DNA of 64,000 nucleotides. It comes from Fictibacillus fluitans. GTDB taxonomy: Bacteria > Bacillota > Bacilli > Bacillales > Fictibacillaceae. The stretch is from assembly GCF_030418125.1 (NCBI RefSeq), contig NZ_JAUHTR010000001.1:558001-622000 (forward strand), in the 5' to 3' direction. The notes beneath the pieces are model-generated. The model searched no databases and was not told the origin of the DNA. It worked only from the letters and a program-made list of their open reading frames with translations. Shown here piece by piece: positions 1 through 8,051 of the stretch; the stretch's first letter is position 1, and each line of letters begins with the position of its first letter. The translations under genes were made by a program, and so were the position numbers.

Positions 1-1074
1 TGCTTCAATGACTTCTTTTAAGCGCTGCAAATCATCCGTCTCAAAGGCAGAGATGGAAATGGATGTAGAAGCTGCCGGAATGAAACCTTCATTAAATTGA
101 TCTTTCTTATTAAATACGGTCACCATGGGGATGGACGCAGCACCCAGTTCCTTTAGGATGGAAAGCACAGTTTCTTCATGCTGTCCGCGGTCTTCACTTG
201 ACCCGTCGATCACATGGATGAGTACATCCGCTTCTTTCACTTCTTCAAGCGTTGAGCGAAACGCTGCAATCAGCGATGTGGGCAAATCCTGAATAAACCC
301 TACAGTGTCAGTGACAAGCACCTGCATTCCCGTAGGAAGACGCATCTTTCTCGTTAATGGATCAAGGGTCGCAAACAGCAGGTTTTCTTCATAGCTGTCT
401 GCCTTTGTCATTCCGTTGAACAATGTCGATTTCCCTGCGTTAGTGTAACCGACAAGTGCTGCTTGTATGGCCTGGTTTTCCTTTCGCCTTTCCCTGTACC
501 GTTCGCGGTGGTGAACGATATCCTCCAGCTGGCGTTTAATATCGGTAATCTTCGTGCGGATATGCCGCCTGTCCTGTTCGAGCTTTGTTTCCCCGGGACC
601 TCTGGTTCCAATACCGCCTCCAAGACGCGACAAAGACGTACCAATACCGGCAAGCCTTGGAAGAATGTATTGCAGCTGGGCCAGTTCCACCTGCAGCTTA
701 CCTTCCCGCGATCGTGCACGGGTAGCGAAAATATCCAGGATCAGCTGTGTCCGGTCAATGATCCGCGCTTCAAAGTACCGGGACAAATTCCTGTTTTGCG
801 CTGGTGTAAGCTCATCATTAAAAATGATGATATCGGCTTCCAGTTCCTCTTCAAGTGCCACAATCTCTTCAATCTTGCCTTTTCCAATAAAAGTGGATGC
901 ATCGTATCGATCCCTTTTTTGGGTAACTGTGGCCACAGCTTGTCCCTGAGCCGTTTTTGTCAACGACTCCAGTTCTTCTAGCGAATAAAAAAATCGCTCG
1001 TCGGTTAGCCCTGGCAGCTGACAGCCCACGAGGATGGCTTTCTCTGATTGAGAATGCGTAGTGATATCTTCCAA
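1..1074 (-). CDS. hflX: GTPase HflX (partial, N-terminal part)
   Basis: Ribosome-associated GTPase that splits stalled or heat-damaged ribosomes. The frame is open from a TTG at 1074 to the window edge, giving 358 codons of a family that is normally about 420 residues, so only the 3' end is missing. The N-terminal HflX domain is followed by the glycine-rich linker region ([15 protein letters not shown]) and a G domain with G1 (GYTNAGKST), G3 (DTVGF) and G4 (NKKD). A TGA five codons upstream in the same frame limits the start to the TTG, preceded by a weak AGCAGGT site. It follows spoVK by 41 bases, the same neighbours as in B. subtilis (spoVK-ynbA). Identity is clear; the start codon is the less certain part. 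Confidence 0.93.
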   Translation of the reverse strand, partial: MEDITTHSQSEKAILVGCQLPGLTDERFFYSLEELESLTKTAQGQAVATVTQKRDRYDASTFIGKGKIEEIVALEEELEADIIIFNDELTPAQNRNLSRYFEARIIDRTQLILDIFATRARSREGKLQVELAQLQYILPRLAGIGTSLSRLGGGIGTRGPGETKLEQDRRHIRTKITDIKRQLEDIVHHRERYRERRKENQAIQAALVGYTNAGKSTLFNGMTKADSYEENLLFATLDPLTRKMRLPTGMQVLVTDTVGFIQDLPTSLIAAFRSTLEEVKEADVLIHVIDGSSEDRGQHEETVLSILKELGAASIPMVTVFNKKDQFNEGFIPAASTSISISAFETDDLQRLKEVIEA

Positions 1075-1115
1075 AAAATCGACCTGCTTTCATTTTTTAT
1101 CATACGTTCATCATA

Positions 1116-2069
1116 TCAAATTCCTTGTTTCTCTTCCAGATGCAGGTCGTCTTGCGTAAGAGTCATCAATGATTTTTTGTCAGTACGTTCTTCTTTTAAT
1201 AACCGGACAGATTGTTTTCTCACTGCTTTTTCAATAATGTTGCGGATATATCTTCCGTTCGAGAAGGATTTCTCACTGGCTGCACACACGCGCTGCAGGT
1301 GCTGCCTGAGCTTCCACTCCGAATCTTTAGCCATGATATACTGCCGTTCGGCCACCATTTTCCGGCTGATTTCCATGAGTTCATCAACCGTATAATCGGG
1401 GAAAGTGACCATGATGGGGAAACGTGATGGCAAACCGGGGTTCAATTTTAAGAAACGGTCCATCTCTCCTGAATAGCCGGCAAGAATCAGGATGAAATCA
1501 TGCTGCTGGTCTTCCATCGCTTTAACAAGGGTATCAATCGCTTCTTTCCCAAAATCCTTTTCACCGCCGCGGGCGAGCGAATAGGCTTCATCAATAAATA
1601 ATATTCCGCCCATCGCCTTTTTTAACAGTTCTCTTGTCTTCTGGGCGGTATGGCCGATATATTCCCCGACCAGATCGGCACGCTCCACTTCAATCAGGTG
1701 CCCCTTTGAAAGAACATTCATTTCATGAAACAGGTTTCCAAGCAATCGGGCAACTGTTGTCTTACCTGTTCCCGGATTTCCTTTGAACATCATATGAAGC
1801 ACTTGCTTTTCAACCTTCAGCCCTTGATTTTCCCTGCATTTATTCACATAAAGCCATGCATAGATTTCCTTAATGAAATTCTTCAATTCCTCCATGCCAA
1901 CCAGTGACGACATTTCCTGTTCCATTTTCTTTAAGGGGAGATGTTTTTCTAGCTGCCGCCCTTCCTTCGGTGCGGATACTGGCACTTCCTCCACCTTTTC
2001 TCTTTCGGTGTTCTGGTTCAGGATAATGTTGATTTGCGTCTTCTTTTTAAATGTCATGGAATCATGCAA
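1116..2069 (-). CDS. spoVK: Stage V sporulation protein K, AAA+ ATPase
   Basis: SpoVK is a CbxX/CfqX-type AAA+ ATPase made in the mother cell and needed for spore maturation; its substrate is not known. The protein has a Walker A (GNPGTGKTT), Walker B (ILFIDEAYSL) and the family block with ADLVGEYIGHTAQKT, and it aligns along its length with B. subtilis SpoVK. The longest frame begins with a GTG at 2078, but that codon overlaps the AGAGAGGTG ribosome binding site. The TTG at 2069 (spacing about 6) fits best, and an ATG at 2057 is also possible. The first about 45 residues are low in conservation and charged. It precedes hflX as in B. subtilis. Confidence 0.93.
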   Translation of the reverse strand: MHDSMTFKKKTQINIILNQNTEREKVEEVPVSAPKEGRQLEKHLPLKKMEQEMSSLVGMEELKNFIKEIYAWLYVNKCRENQGLKVEKQVLHMMFKGNPGTGKTTVARLLGNLFHEMNVLSKGHLIEVERADLVGEYIGHTAQKTRELLKKAMGGILFIDEAYSLARGGEKDFGKEAIDTLVKAMEDQQHDFILILAGYSGEMDRFLKLNPGLPSRFPIMVTFPDYTVDELMEISRKMVAERQYIMAKDSEWKLRQHLQRVCAASEKSFSNGRYIRNIIEKAVRKQSVRLLKEERTDKKSLMTLTQDDLHLEEKQGI

Positions 2070-2319
2070 GAGATTCACCTCTCTTTAGCTGTCTAGAATT
2101 AATATACGCATGACATTGTTTAGGTGTGACAAATGCCTATCTTTTCCTGCCCTCATTCTAATGTATTCTTAAGAACAGCAATTATACGGGCTTGGGGAGC
2201 AACACAAGATTCTTAATCTTTATAATTATTTTTGTATATTTATACATATTTATCCCTATAAATGTTCTGATAAACAGTATTTTCAGAAATTTCAATGTAT
2301 ATTTAACCGAAAAATTGTA

Positions 2320-2348
2320 TTGACTAATATTTCTAGCTGCCTTATTGT
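2320..2348 (+). promoter_or_regulatory. Sigma-A-like promoter of the YitT-like gene
   Basis: TTGACT (2320-2325), 17-base spacer, TATTGT (2343-2348), about 35 bases ahead of the ATG at 2383. The -35 is good and the -10 matches 4 of 6. The divergent region towards spoVK (2070-2319) is AT-rich and I see no gene in it. Confidence 0.45.
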
Positions 2349-2382
2349 TGAAGTTAGTTGCATATAAAGGAACGATGAAAAA

Positions 2383-2994
2383 ATGTATTTTATTAAAAAG
2401 GCTCTGCTGGTTATTACCGGATTGTTTTTAACCGCTTTCGGAACAAAGCTGCTGACCATTTCCCATCTCACATTTGGGGGCACAGCGGGCATCTCCACCT
2501 TGTTAACGTTTTCAACGGGGATTTCCTGGGGCGTTTGGTTTTTTGTCATTAACCTTCCCTTCTTTATCTTATCGGTAAAAAGATTGGGAATGCTGTTTTC
2601 TGTTTATACACTGCTTTGCATCTCTTTGATTTCCATCATTAACGGCTTTTTGAACATTCCTCCGACAAGTGGCGTCCATCCGATATTTATTGCCGTAGCC
2701 GCAGGATTGATTATTGGAAGCGGAGTGGTGCTCGTCCTCAATAACGGAGCATCTCTTGGAGGCATTCATATTTTGGCCGTGTATATGGATCAGCATCTTT
2801 CCATCAACCGCGGAAAGACACTGTTCATTACGGATCTTCTTATTGTTTTGTCCGCCTCATTGATGGTTGGTATCGTGAACGCACTCTATTCGGTAATCAC
2901 CATTACCATTGCAAGCTTCCTTGCCGGCAAGTTCAAGCCCCAGCAGGGAGCCAAAGCAGATAAGAATGATATTCCAATCGAAGCTTCTCTTTAA
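2383..2994 (+). CDS. YitT-like (DUF161) multi-pass membrane protein
   Basis: Integral membrane protein of the YitT family, function unknown. About five hydrophobic segments can be seen (roughly residues 5-28, 45-63, 70-88, 98-120 and 150-175), with the family-typical repeats FGGTAGIST and NNGASLGGI in the first and second halves. At 203 residues it is shorter than the usual about 280, because it ends in a short charged tail and has no C-terminal DUF2179 domain. AAAGG lies 12 bases before the ATG, which is a loose spacing. It is one of three plus-strand genes in the window, ends in a strong shared terminator, and stands alone as a transcription unit. It is not part of the conserved B. subtilis order here. 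Confidence 0.8.
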   Translation: MYFIKKALLVITGLFLTAFGTKLLTISHLTFGGTAGISTLLTFSTGISWGVWFFVINLPFFILSVKRLGMLFSVYTLLCISLISIINGFLNIPPTSGVHPIFIAVAAGLIIGSGVVLVLNNGASLGGIHILAVYMDQHLSINRGKTLFITDLLIVLSASLMVGIVNALYSVITITIASFLAGKFKPQQGAKADKNDIPIEASL

Positions 2995-2996
2995 GT

Positions 2997-3045
2997 AAAA
3001 AAACCCTTAGATTTTTCTTCATTTCAGAAAAATTTAAGGGTTTTT
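2997..3045. terminator. Bidirectional terminator between convergent genes
   Basis: An inverted repeat with arms AAAAACCCTTA/TAAGGGTTTTT and inner GATTTTTC/GAAAAATT bases ends the YitT-like gene. The A-rich left flank gives a U tract for transcripts arriving from the other strand, so it can also end the lipoprotein gene at 3077. Confidence 0.8.
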
Positions 3046-3076
3046 GTCTTTTTCTGCGCTTCTCCGGGAAATAGTT

Positions 3077-3652
3077 TTATTCGTACACTTGCTTTCCCTG
3101 ATTATTGTGCTTCATCCGGTCCATGTCTTTTTGTTCATTTTTCTTTGCCTGATTGGACGGCGGAACAATCCTGCCAATTAATATCCCCAGCTTATTATAG
3201 GCATCATCCGTATTCAGCGTATCACCCTCATCAATTTTGCGCTGGATTCCCCTCATTTCCTTAATGATTGCCGGATCTGCTGTTATGGCAGCATTCTTTC
3301 CGTGTTCATTTCCCTTGATGCTCTGGTAGACCTTCAGCCGCAGCCGGTCCTTTTGTTCCCGGGAAAGCGGTTTGTCGGGATTAATTCCCACGAGCGTATA
3401 AATGCCGCTGACAATGACATCTGCCTGTTTAACCCCTGGCACGGTTACTGCAAGATCATGAATTTCCTTCGCATTTTTCGCTTCGTAATTTTTTTCATTC
3501 ACATTCGGAGCATCATTTTGTGAGTTCGGCAAATTCTTTTGGTTGACCTTCGTGGGAGCCTTGTAATTTTTATCCTGATCAAGGTCCAGTTCCCTATTGG
3601 AACAGCCGGCAATCAAGATTACAGCACCAATGACTAGCAAAAAGTTTCGCAT
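3077..3652 (-). CDS. YhcN/YlaJ-family sporulation lipoprotein
   Basis: Predicted spore membrane lipoprotein of 191 residues. The signal peptide ends in a lipobox (LIAG-C17), followed by an Asn/Asp/Lys-rich linker to about residue 60, then the YhcN/YlaJ domain with the VPGVKQADVIVSG motif and a Lys/Gln-rich hydrophilic tail. Family members are present in the forespore and spore inner membrane and are linked to germination or outgrowth; the biochemical role is unknown. The site AGAGAGGG sits well before the ATG. A possible sigma-G promoter lies upstream. It is divergent from the recombinase-like gene and convergent with the YitT-like gene. Whether it is the YlaJ or YhcN orthologue I cannot tell. 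Confidence 0.85.
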   Translation of the reverse strand: MRNFLLVIGAVILIAGCSNRELDLDQDKNYKAPTKVNQKNLPNSQNDAPNVNEKNYEAKNAKEIHDLAVTVPGVKQADVIVSGIYTLVGINPDKPLSREQKDRLRLKVYQSIKGNEHGKNAAITADPAIIKEMRGIQRKIDEGDTLNTDDAYNKLGILIGRIVPPSNQAKKNEQKDMDRMKHNNQGKQVYE

Positions 3653-3683
3653 GGAATAACCCTCTCTTTTTTCTTGTTACGGT

Positions 3684-3713
3684 TAGTGTTTAATCTTCCA
3701 GAGGCAAATATTC
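3684..3713 (-). promoter_or_regulatory. Possible sigma-G promoter of the lipoprotein gene
   Basis: On the minus strand GAATA (3709-3713) is followed after 18 bases by AACACTA (3684-3690), resembling the forespore sigma-G pattern GMATR-N18-CATNMTA. The -10 has two mismatches, so this is tentative. It fits the expected forespore expression of the family. Confidence 0.3.
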
Positions 3714-3746
3714 ATTTTGTTAATATGTGCTCATAGAGGTACATAT

Positions 3747-3755
3747 TGGTATAAT
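3747..3755 (+). promoter_or_regulatory. Extended -10 promoter of the recombinase-like gene
   Basis: TGGTATAAT is a perfect extended -10 (TGn plus TATAAT) 26 bases ahead of the ATG at 3782; no good -35 is visible. This suggests the gene is expressed in vegetative cells. Confidence 0.6.
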
Positions 3756-3781
3756 GAAAAAAACGCCATACGGAGGTTGCT

Positions 3782-4759
3782 ATGTTTCCGCTAATCGATT
3801 CCTTGCCACGCTATTCGGCTGTTTATTTAGAAGCATTGGAGAAGAAAGGCAGACAGGAAAGTACCATCAGGCGATATTTTTATGATGTAAATGACTTTTT
3901 GGCCTGGATGCGCGTCGTTAAAAAAGAGGACAGCTTTTCAGTCTTTCAATCACTGCAAACCAAGGACTTTCAATCTTACTTTGATTTTTTGATGAACGAG
4001 AGGCACTATTCGCTTCGCACCCTTCGGCGTGTGCTGACGGTGCTCAAGCAGCTCGTCCAGTTTCAGATCGCATTAGGGAGCCTTTCGTTCAATCCGGTAG
4101 ACGGGGTGGAAATCGGTCCTGAGAATGATACAACATTTACAGAAGAAAACTTTATCACAAGTGATGAGCTGGAACAGCTGTTTGAAACCGTCCGTTCATT
4201 TGACGGATTGACTGAAAACCAGCAAAAGTACCGCCACTTGCTGATCGACCGCAATCAGTCGATCATTACATTGTTAGCGTATTATGGGTTAACACTGCAA
4301 GAGCTCACTTCACTCCGGATGAAACATATTAACTTTACAAAAGGTTACATGCATGTTCCCTCGGAAACCAGCCTTACCCGTGAAATACCATTAAAGAAAA
4401 ATGATCAAAAGGTACTGTATTCATATTACGAAACCATTCCGCAGGCTGTTCGTCCTGCATGGTATTCCAACGACCATTTTCTGGCTGCATTTGATTATCA
4501 GCGGGGAACCTACCGCTGGGTATATAGAACACACTCCCCAAAACCGCTCACTGAGATTGCGGTACAAAAAATGATCCGGATGGAAATCCAGCGGTCCGGT
4601 TTGCGCAAGGGAATTTCGGCCCAGCATCTGAGGAGAACGTGCATCCTCAATGATGTAAAGGCGGGACTTGATTTTGAAACGATGAAAACCAAATACGGAT
4701 TCAAATCTCCCTTAAGTTTGCGCCGGTACTATGATTACCTGCAAGTCATACCAACATAA
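3782..4759 (+). CDS. Tyrosine recombinase-like protein with degenerate active site
   Basis: A 325-residue XerC/D-like protein. Residues about 9-105 form the SAM-like core-binding domain, and about 125-320 the catalytic fold. Of the family's catalytic set, H282-x-x-R285 (HLRR) and a tyrosine at 316/317 (RRYYDY) are present. The first arginine is replaced by T171 (GLTLQEL where GLRxxEL is usual) and the third-box histidine by F307 (YGFKS where LGHxS is usual). The GGAGG site is well spaced before the ATG. No direct or inverted repeats, att sites or other phage genes lie nearby, so it looks like a resident gene and not a recent element. Related genes are reported near hfq in other Bacillus; whether it cuts DNA is doubtful. 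Confidence 0.85.
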   Translation: MFPLIDSLPRYSAVYLEALEKKGRQESTIRRYFYDVNDFLAWMRVVKKEDSFSVFQSLQTKDFQSYFDFLMNERHYSLRTLRRVLTVLKQLVQFQIALGSLSFNPVDGVEIGPENDTTFTEENFITSDELEQLFETVRSFDGLTENQQKYRHLLIDRNQSIITLLAYYGLTLQELTSLRMKHINFTKGYMHVPSETSLTREIPLKKNDQKVLYSYYETIPQAVRPAWYSNDHFLAAFDYQRGTYRWVYRTHSPKPLTEIAVQKMIRMEIQRSGLRKGISAQHLRRTCILNDVKAGLDFETMKTKYGFKSPLSLRRYYDYLQVIPT

Positions 4760-4761
4760 AA

Positions 4762-4796
4762 AAACCTTGCTGAACACTCAGCAAGGTTTCTTTTCA
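4762..4796. terminator. Bidirectional terminator between recombinase-like gene and hfq
   Basis: AAACCTTGCTGA / TCAGCAAGGTTT stem with a 4-base loop, T-rich on the plus side and A-rich on the left so that it also serves hfq on the minus strand. Confidence 0.85.
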
Positions 4797-4816
4797 TTTC
4801 CCAACGTACCTATGTA

Positions 4817-5044
4817 TTAATTTTCAGCCGGCAGCTCGACCGGACGATGAGGCGTAAAAGTTGAGATGGCATGTTTGTATATTAAGTGTTGTTTTCCTTC
4901 TGATTCCAGGATGACCGTAAAGTTATCGAACCCTTTCACCAGCCCTTTTAGTTGAAAACCATTTAGTAAATATACAGTGACATAGATGTTTTCTCGTCGT
5001 AATTGATTCAGATACTGATCCTGGATATTGATCGCTTGCTTCAT
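4817..5044 (-). CDS. hfq: RNA chaperone Hfq
   Basis: Sm-like hexameric RNA-binding protein, 75 residues. The Sm1 block ([17 protein letters not shown]) and Sm2 block with Y56-K57-H58 (YKHAIST), which binds the 3' end of sRNAs, are intact, and the start INIQDQ matches B. subtilis Hfq. The frame opens 18 bases further upstream, but AGGAGG lies 7 bases before the ATG at 5044, which is the true start. That ribosome binding site overlaps the miaA stop codon, so the two genes are very likely cotranscribed and translationally coupled. The miaA-hfq order is conserved in Bacillus. Ends at the shared terminator 4762-4796. Confidence 0.97.
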   Translation of the reverse strand: MKQAINIQDQYLNQLRRENIYVTVYLLNGFQLKGLVKGFDNFTVILESEGKQHLIYKHAISTFTPHRPVELPAEN

Positions 5045-5058
5045 GTATACAGTCCTCC

Positions 5059-6024
5059 TCATTTGCCATTAGAATAGTCATTCGACAAGTTCTTTTCTTT
5101 TCCTTCTACAAATAATCTGATTTCATTAAATTTCTCGTAAAAGTTTAAAGCGGACATATCAAACCATTGAATATCCATTTGGTTCCGAAACCAGGTATAC
5201 TGGCGCTTGGCATATCGTCTTGAGTTCCGCTTCAGCAGTTCAACCGCTTCTTCAAGCGTTAAACGGCCCTCCAAATATTCATAGATCTCTTTATAGCCGA
5301 TCGCCTGGACCGACTGGCAGTCCCGGACCCCCTCGTGGTATAAACGCTTCGCTTCCTCCAAAAGTCCCTGGGACATCATTTGATCCACCCGTTCATCGAT
5401 GCGTTCATACAGCAGGCCGCGGTCCATGGAGAGTCCGATCATGGTCAAATCGTATGGTGAATCTTGAGATTGTTCCTGCTCCTTGAGAGTCTCTGTCATC
5501 GTCTTCCCGGTCACATGATAAATTTCCAGTGCACGGATGACCCTTCTCACATTGTTGGGATGAATCCGCTCAGCGCTCTCCGGATCTTTTTCCTGGAGCA
5601 GGGCGAACAGCCAGTCCGCCCCTTTTTCTGAAAGAATATTCTCCAGTTGCTGACGGTATTGTTCATCGCCGGAAGCCGTTGAAAACATGTATTGATGGGT
5701 AACTGAGCGGATATAAAGGCCGGTGCCTCCTACAATAATGGGCACTTTACCGCGCCTGTTAATCTCCGTAATGCATGCTTTGGCCCGTTCCTGAAATTCT
5801 GCCGCAGAAAAGGAATCACACGGATCTTTAATATCAATCAAGTGATGCGGAATGCCTTCCATTTCTTCGTTTGAAATTTTGGCAGTCCCAATGTCCATAC
5901 CCCTGTAGATCTGCATGGAATCCCCGCTGATCACCTCGCCGTTCAGAGCTTTAGCCAGTTCTATTCCGGTTTTTGTTTTTCCGACCGCTGTGGGACCTAC
6001 AATTACAATCAATCGTTCTTTCAT
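5059..6024 (-). CDS. miaA: tRNA dimethylallyltransferase MiaA
   Basis: Transfers a dimethylallyl group to N6 of A37 in tRNAs reading codons that start with U; the product is the substrate of MiaB, also in this window. Walker A-like P-loop GPTAVGKT (10-17), the [16 protein letters not shown] block and GGTGLYI are present. The frame extends 17 codons upstream, but AGGAG lies 6 bases before the ATG at 6024. The protein is 321 residues, slightly longer than usual. A terminator separates it from mutL, so it has its own promoter in the about 80 bases upstream, where I see no clear match. It overlaps the hfq ribosome binding site. Confidence 0.96.
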   Translation of the reverse strand: MKERLIVIVGPTAVGKTKTGIELAKALNGEVISGDSMQIYRGMDIGTAKISNEEMEGIPHHLIDIKDPCDSFSAAEFQERAKACITEINRRGKVPIIVGGTGLYIRSVTHQYMFSTASGDEQYRQQLENILSEKGADWLFALLQEKDPESAERIHPNNVRRVIRALEIYHVTGKTMTETLKEQEQSQDSPYDLTMIGLSMDRGLLYERIDERVDQMMSQGLLEEAKRLYHEGVRDCQSVQAIGYKEIYEYLEGRLTLEEAVELLKRNSRRYAKRQYTWFRNQMDIQWFDMSALNFYEKFNEIRLFVEGKEKNLSNDYSNGK

Positions 6025-6103
6025 AAAAACTCCTATCAATCGTTCATTAGATTTAACGCTGTTTCTTCCTATCATATACGAAAACGCTTAAAAAACCAAA
6101 AAA

Positions 6104-6144
6104 GAAAAAACCGGTGCCATCACCTTTTCTGAGCACCGGTTTTA
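6104..6144 (-). terminator. Terminator of the mutSL operon
   Basis: ACCGGTGC / GCACCGGT stem with a U-rich run on the minus strand, just after the mutL stop. Confidence 0.88.
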
Positions 6145-6148
6145 ATGA

Positions 6149-8038
6149 TTACATCACACGCTTGAACATTTTTTCCATTTCATAGGTTGAAAAGTGCACG
6201 ATAATCGGCCTGCCATGCGGACAGGTATAAGGATCTTCGCTCTTCCGCAAGGTTTCGAGCAGCGAGAATATTTCATCATTGCGCAAATGATGGTTAGCTT
6301 TGATGGACCCTTTGCAGGACATCATTATGGCTGCTTTTTCACGCAATTTTTTAATATCCGCCTTTTTGTCTTTTAATACCTGGCCGACAAGATCCTCAAT
6401 GCTTTCCTGTTCATATCCCGATGGAAACCATTGGGGATGGGCTTTTACAATATAGGTGCCGGATCCGAAGGGTTCAAGAAACACTCCGACCTGTTGGAGA
6501 GCTTCAAGGTTATCATTGATCGTCAGTGCTTCCTTGCTCGTAAACTGGAAAGTGAGCGGGATCATAAGCTCTTGCAGCTCTGAAGCTACCTGACCGACTT
6601 TTTCTCTGAAAAATTCATACTTGATCCGTTCCTGGGCCGCATGCTGATCAATCAGATACATGCCTTCTTCATTCTGAGCAATAATATAGGTTCCGTGCAT
6701 TTGCCCGATCGGATACATGACCGGTACTTTTTCATTTTCTTCTTCTCGTTGAACCTGTGGCATTACTACAGGTTCCGGCTTAAATGATGGTGCTTCTTCC
6801 AGGATGAATGGTTCCTCCCGGCTGTCTGCACCGTGATCTGTTTCCTCTGGCTCAAGAGAAGCGGTTGCCGGGCTGAAAGCAGCAGGTTCTTCCTGAAGCT
6901 GTGCAGGCGCCTCCCATTCGGAAGCTCTTTTAGGAGCTTCCGTTATGGTCGTCTCAGATGGGGAAGTTAACCGGTGTTCAAATGAAAACGCCCCTTGCTC
7001 CGAGTAGTCCTTTTGCGGTTTTCGTTCGACCCTTACCGGTTCTGGAATGAGTCTCAGGGACCGGAGAACATTTCTTACTTCTTCTTCAATCAGGCCGGTG
7101 AGCTCCGGCTCCTTGCTCAGCCTTGCTTCAAGCTTGGAAGGATGAACATTCACATCAATAATGGATGGATCCATCGTGATGGACAAAGCAACGACAGGGT
7201 GCCTTCCAATCGGCAGCAGTGTATGATACGCCTGCTGGACCGCCCGCTGCACATTGTAATTTTTGATATATCTGCCGTTCATGAACAAGGAAACATAATT
7301 TCTTGACGCCCTTGTAATTTCGGGCTTCGCAATATAACCGTTGATTTCGTAGTCCAGGGATTTCGCTGAAATTGGCACCATATTTTTGGCCACGTTCATT
7401 CCGTAAACGGCAGCGATAACGTTCAGCACATTACCGCTGCCATTTGTATTTAACATATCCCGGCCATTATGCCGCAGCCGGAATGAAATTTCCGGATGAC
7501 CCATCGCCAGCCGGTTGATGACATCCGAAATGTTTCCAAGCTCTGTATTGATCGTCTTCATGTGCTTCAGCCTGGCCGGTGTATTATAAAATAAATGACG
7601 GACCGTAATGTCTGTTCCTTTTCTTGCGTTCGTGGAAGATAGGGATTGCACCTGTCCTTTCACAAGCGCAAGTGACGTCCCCGGACCGTTTCCTGTCCCT
7701 GTACTCATTTCCATGTGGGATACAGAAGCGATGGAGGGCAGCGCTTCTCCGCGAAAGCCCATCGTACGGATCTGAAACAGGTCCTGTTCTTCTTTTATTT
7801 TACTCGTGGCATGCCGGCTGAAAGCAAGCTCGCAGTCCCCGGCTTCAATCCCGTCTCCATTGTCAATAATCCGGATTAGGGAAAGCCCTCCCTCTTCCAG
7901 TTCGATTTCAATGCGGGTAGAGTGCGCATCGATCGAATTCTCTACTAGTTCCTTCACGACAGATGCGGGTCGTTCAACAACTTCACCTGCAGCAATTTTA
8001 TTGGATAGGTGATCGTCCAGTTGGATAATTTTCCCCAC
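6149..8038 (-). CDS. mutL: DNA mismatch repair protein MutL
   Basis: Mismatch repair endonuclease recruited by MutS, 629 residues as in B. subtilis. The N-terminal GHKL ATPase shows [20 protein letters not shown] and GFRGEAL. A variable, Glu/Pro-rich linker covers about 340-440, and the C-terminal domain carries the endonuclease motif [12 protein letters not shown] that marks non-E. coli MutL proteins. So this organism makes its own strand nick and needs no MutH. It starts with GTG after AAAGGAG. It follows mutS by 13 bases in one operon and ends in a strong terminator. Confidence 0.97.
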   Translation of the reverse strand: MGKIIQLDDHLSNKIAAGEVVERPASVVKELVENSIDAHSTRIEIELEEGGLSLIRIIDNGDGIEAGDCELAFSRHATSKIKEEQDLFQIRTMGFRGEALPSIASVSHMEMSTGTGNGPGTSLALVKGQVQSLSSTNARKGTDITVRHLFYNTPARLKHMKTINTELGNISDVINRLAMGHPEISFRLRHNGRDMLNTNGSGNVLNVIAAVYGMNVAKNMVPISAKSLDYEINGYIAKPEITRASRNYVSLFMNGRYIKNYNVQRAVQQAYHTLLPIGRHPVVALSITMDPSIIDVNVHPSKLEARLSKEPELTGLIEEEVRNVLRSLRLIPEPVRVERKPQKDYSEQGAFSFEHRLTSPSETTITEAPKRASEWEAPAQLQEEPAAFSPATASLEPEETDHGADSREEPFILEEAPSFKPEPVVMPQVQREEENEKVPVMYPIGQMHGTYIIAQNEEGMYLIDQHAAQERIKYEFFREKVGQVASELQELMIPLTFQFTSKEALTINDNLEALQQVGVFLEPFGSGTYIVKAHPQWFPSGYEQESIEDLVGQVLKDKKADIKKLREKAAIMMSCKGSIKANHHLRNDEIFSLLETLRKSEDPYTCPHGRPIIVHFSTYEMEKMFKRVM

Positions 8039-8051
8039 TTGATCGTCTCCT

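Noticed and set aside
463-981. Plus-strand open frame of 172 codons over hflX
   Set aside because: Reverse shadow of the HflX G domain; no ribosome binding site and no family features.
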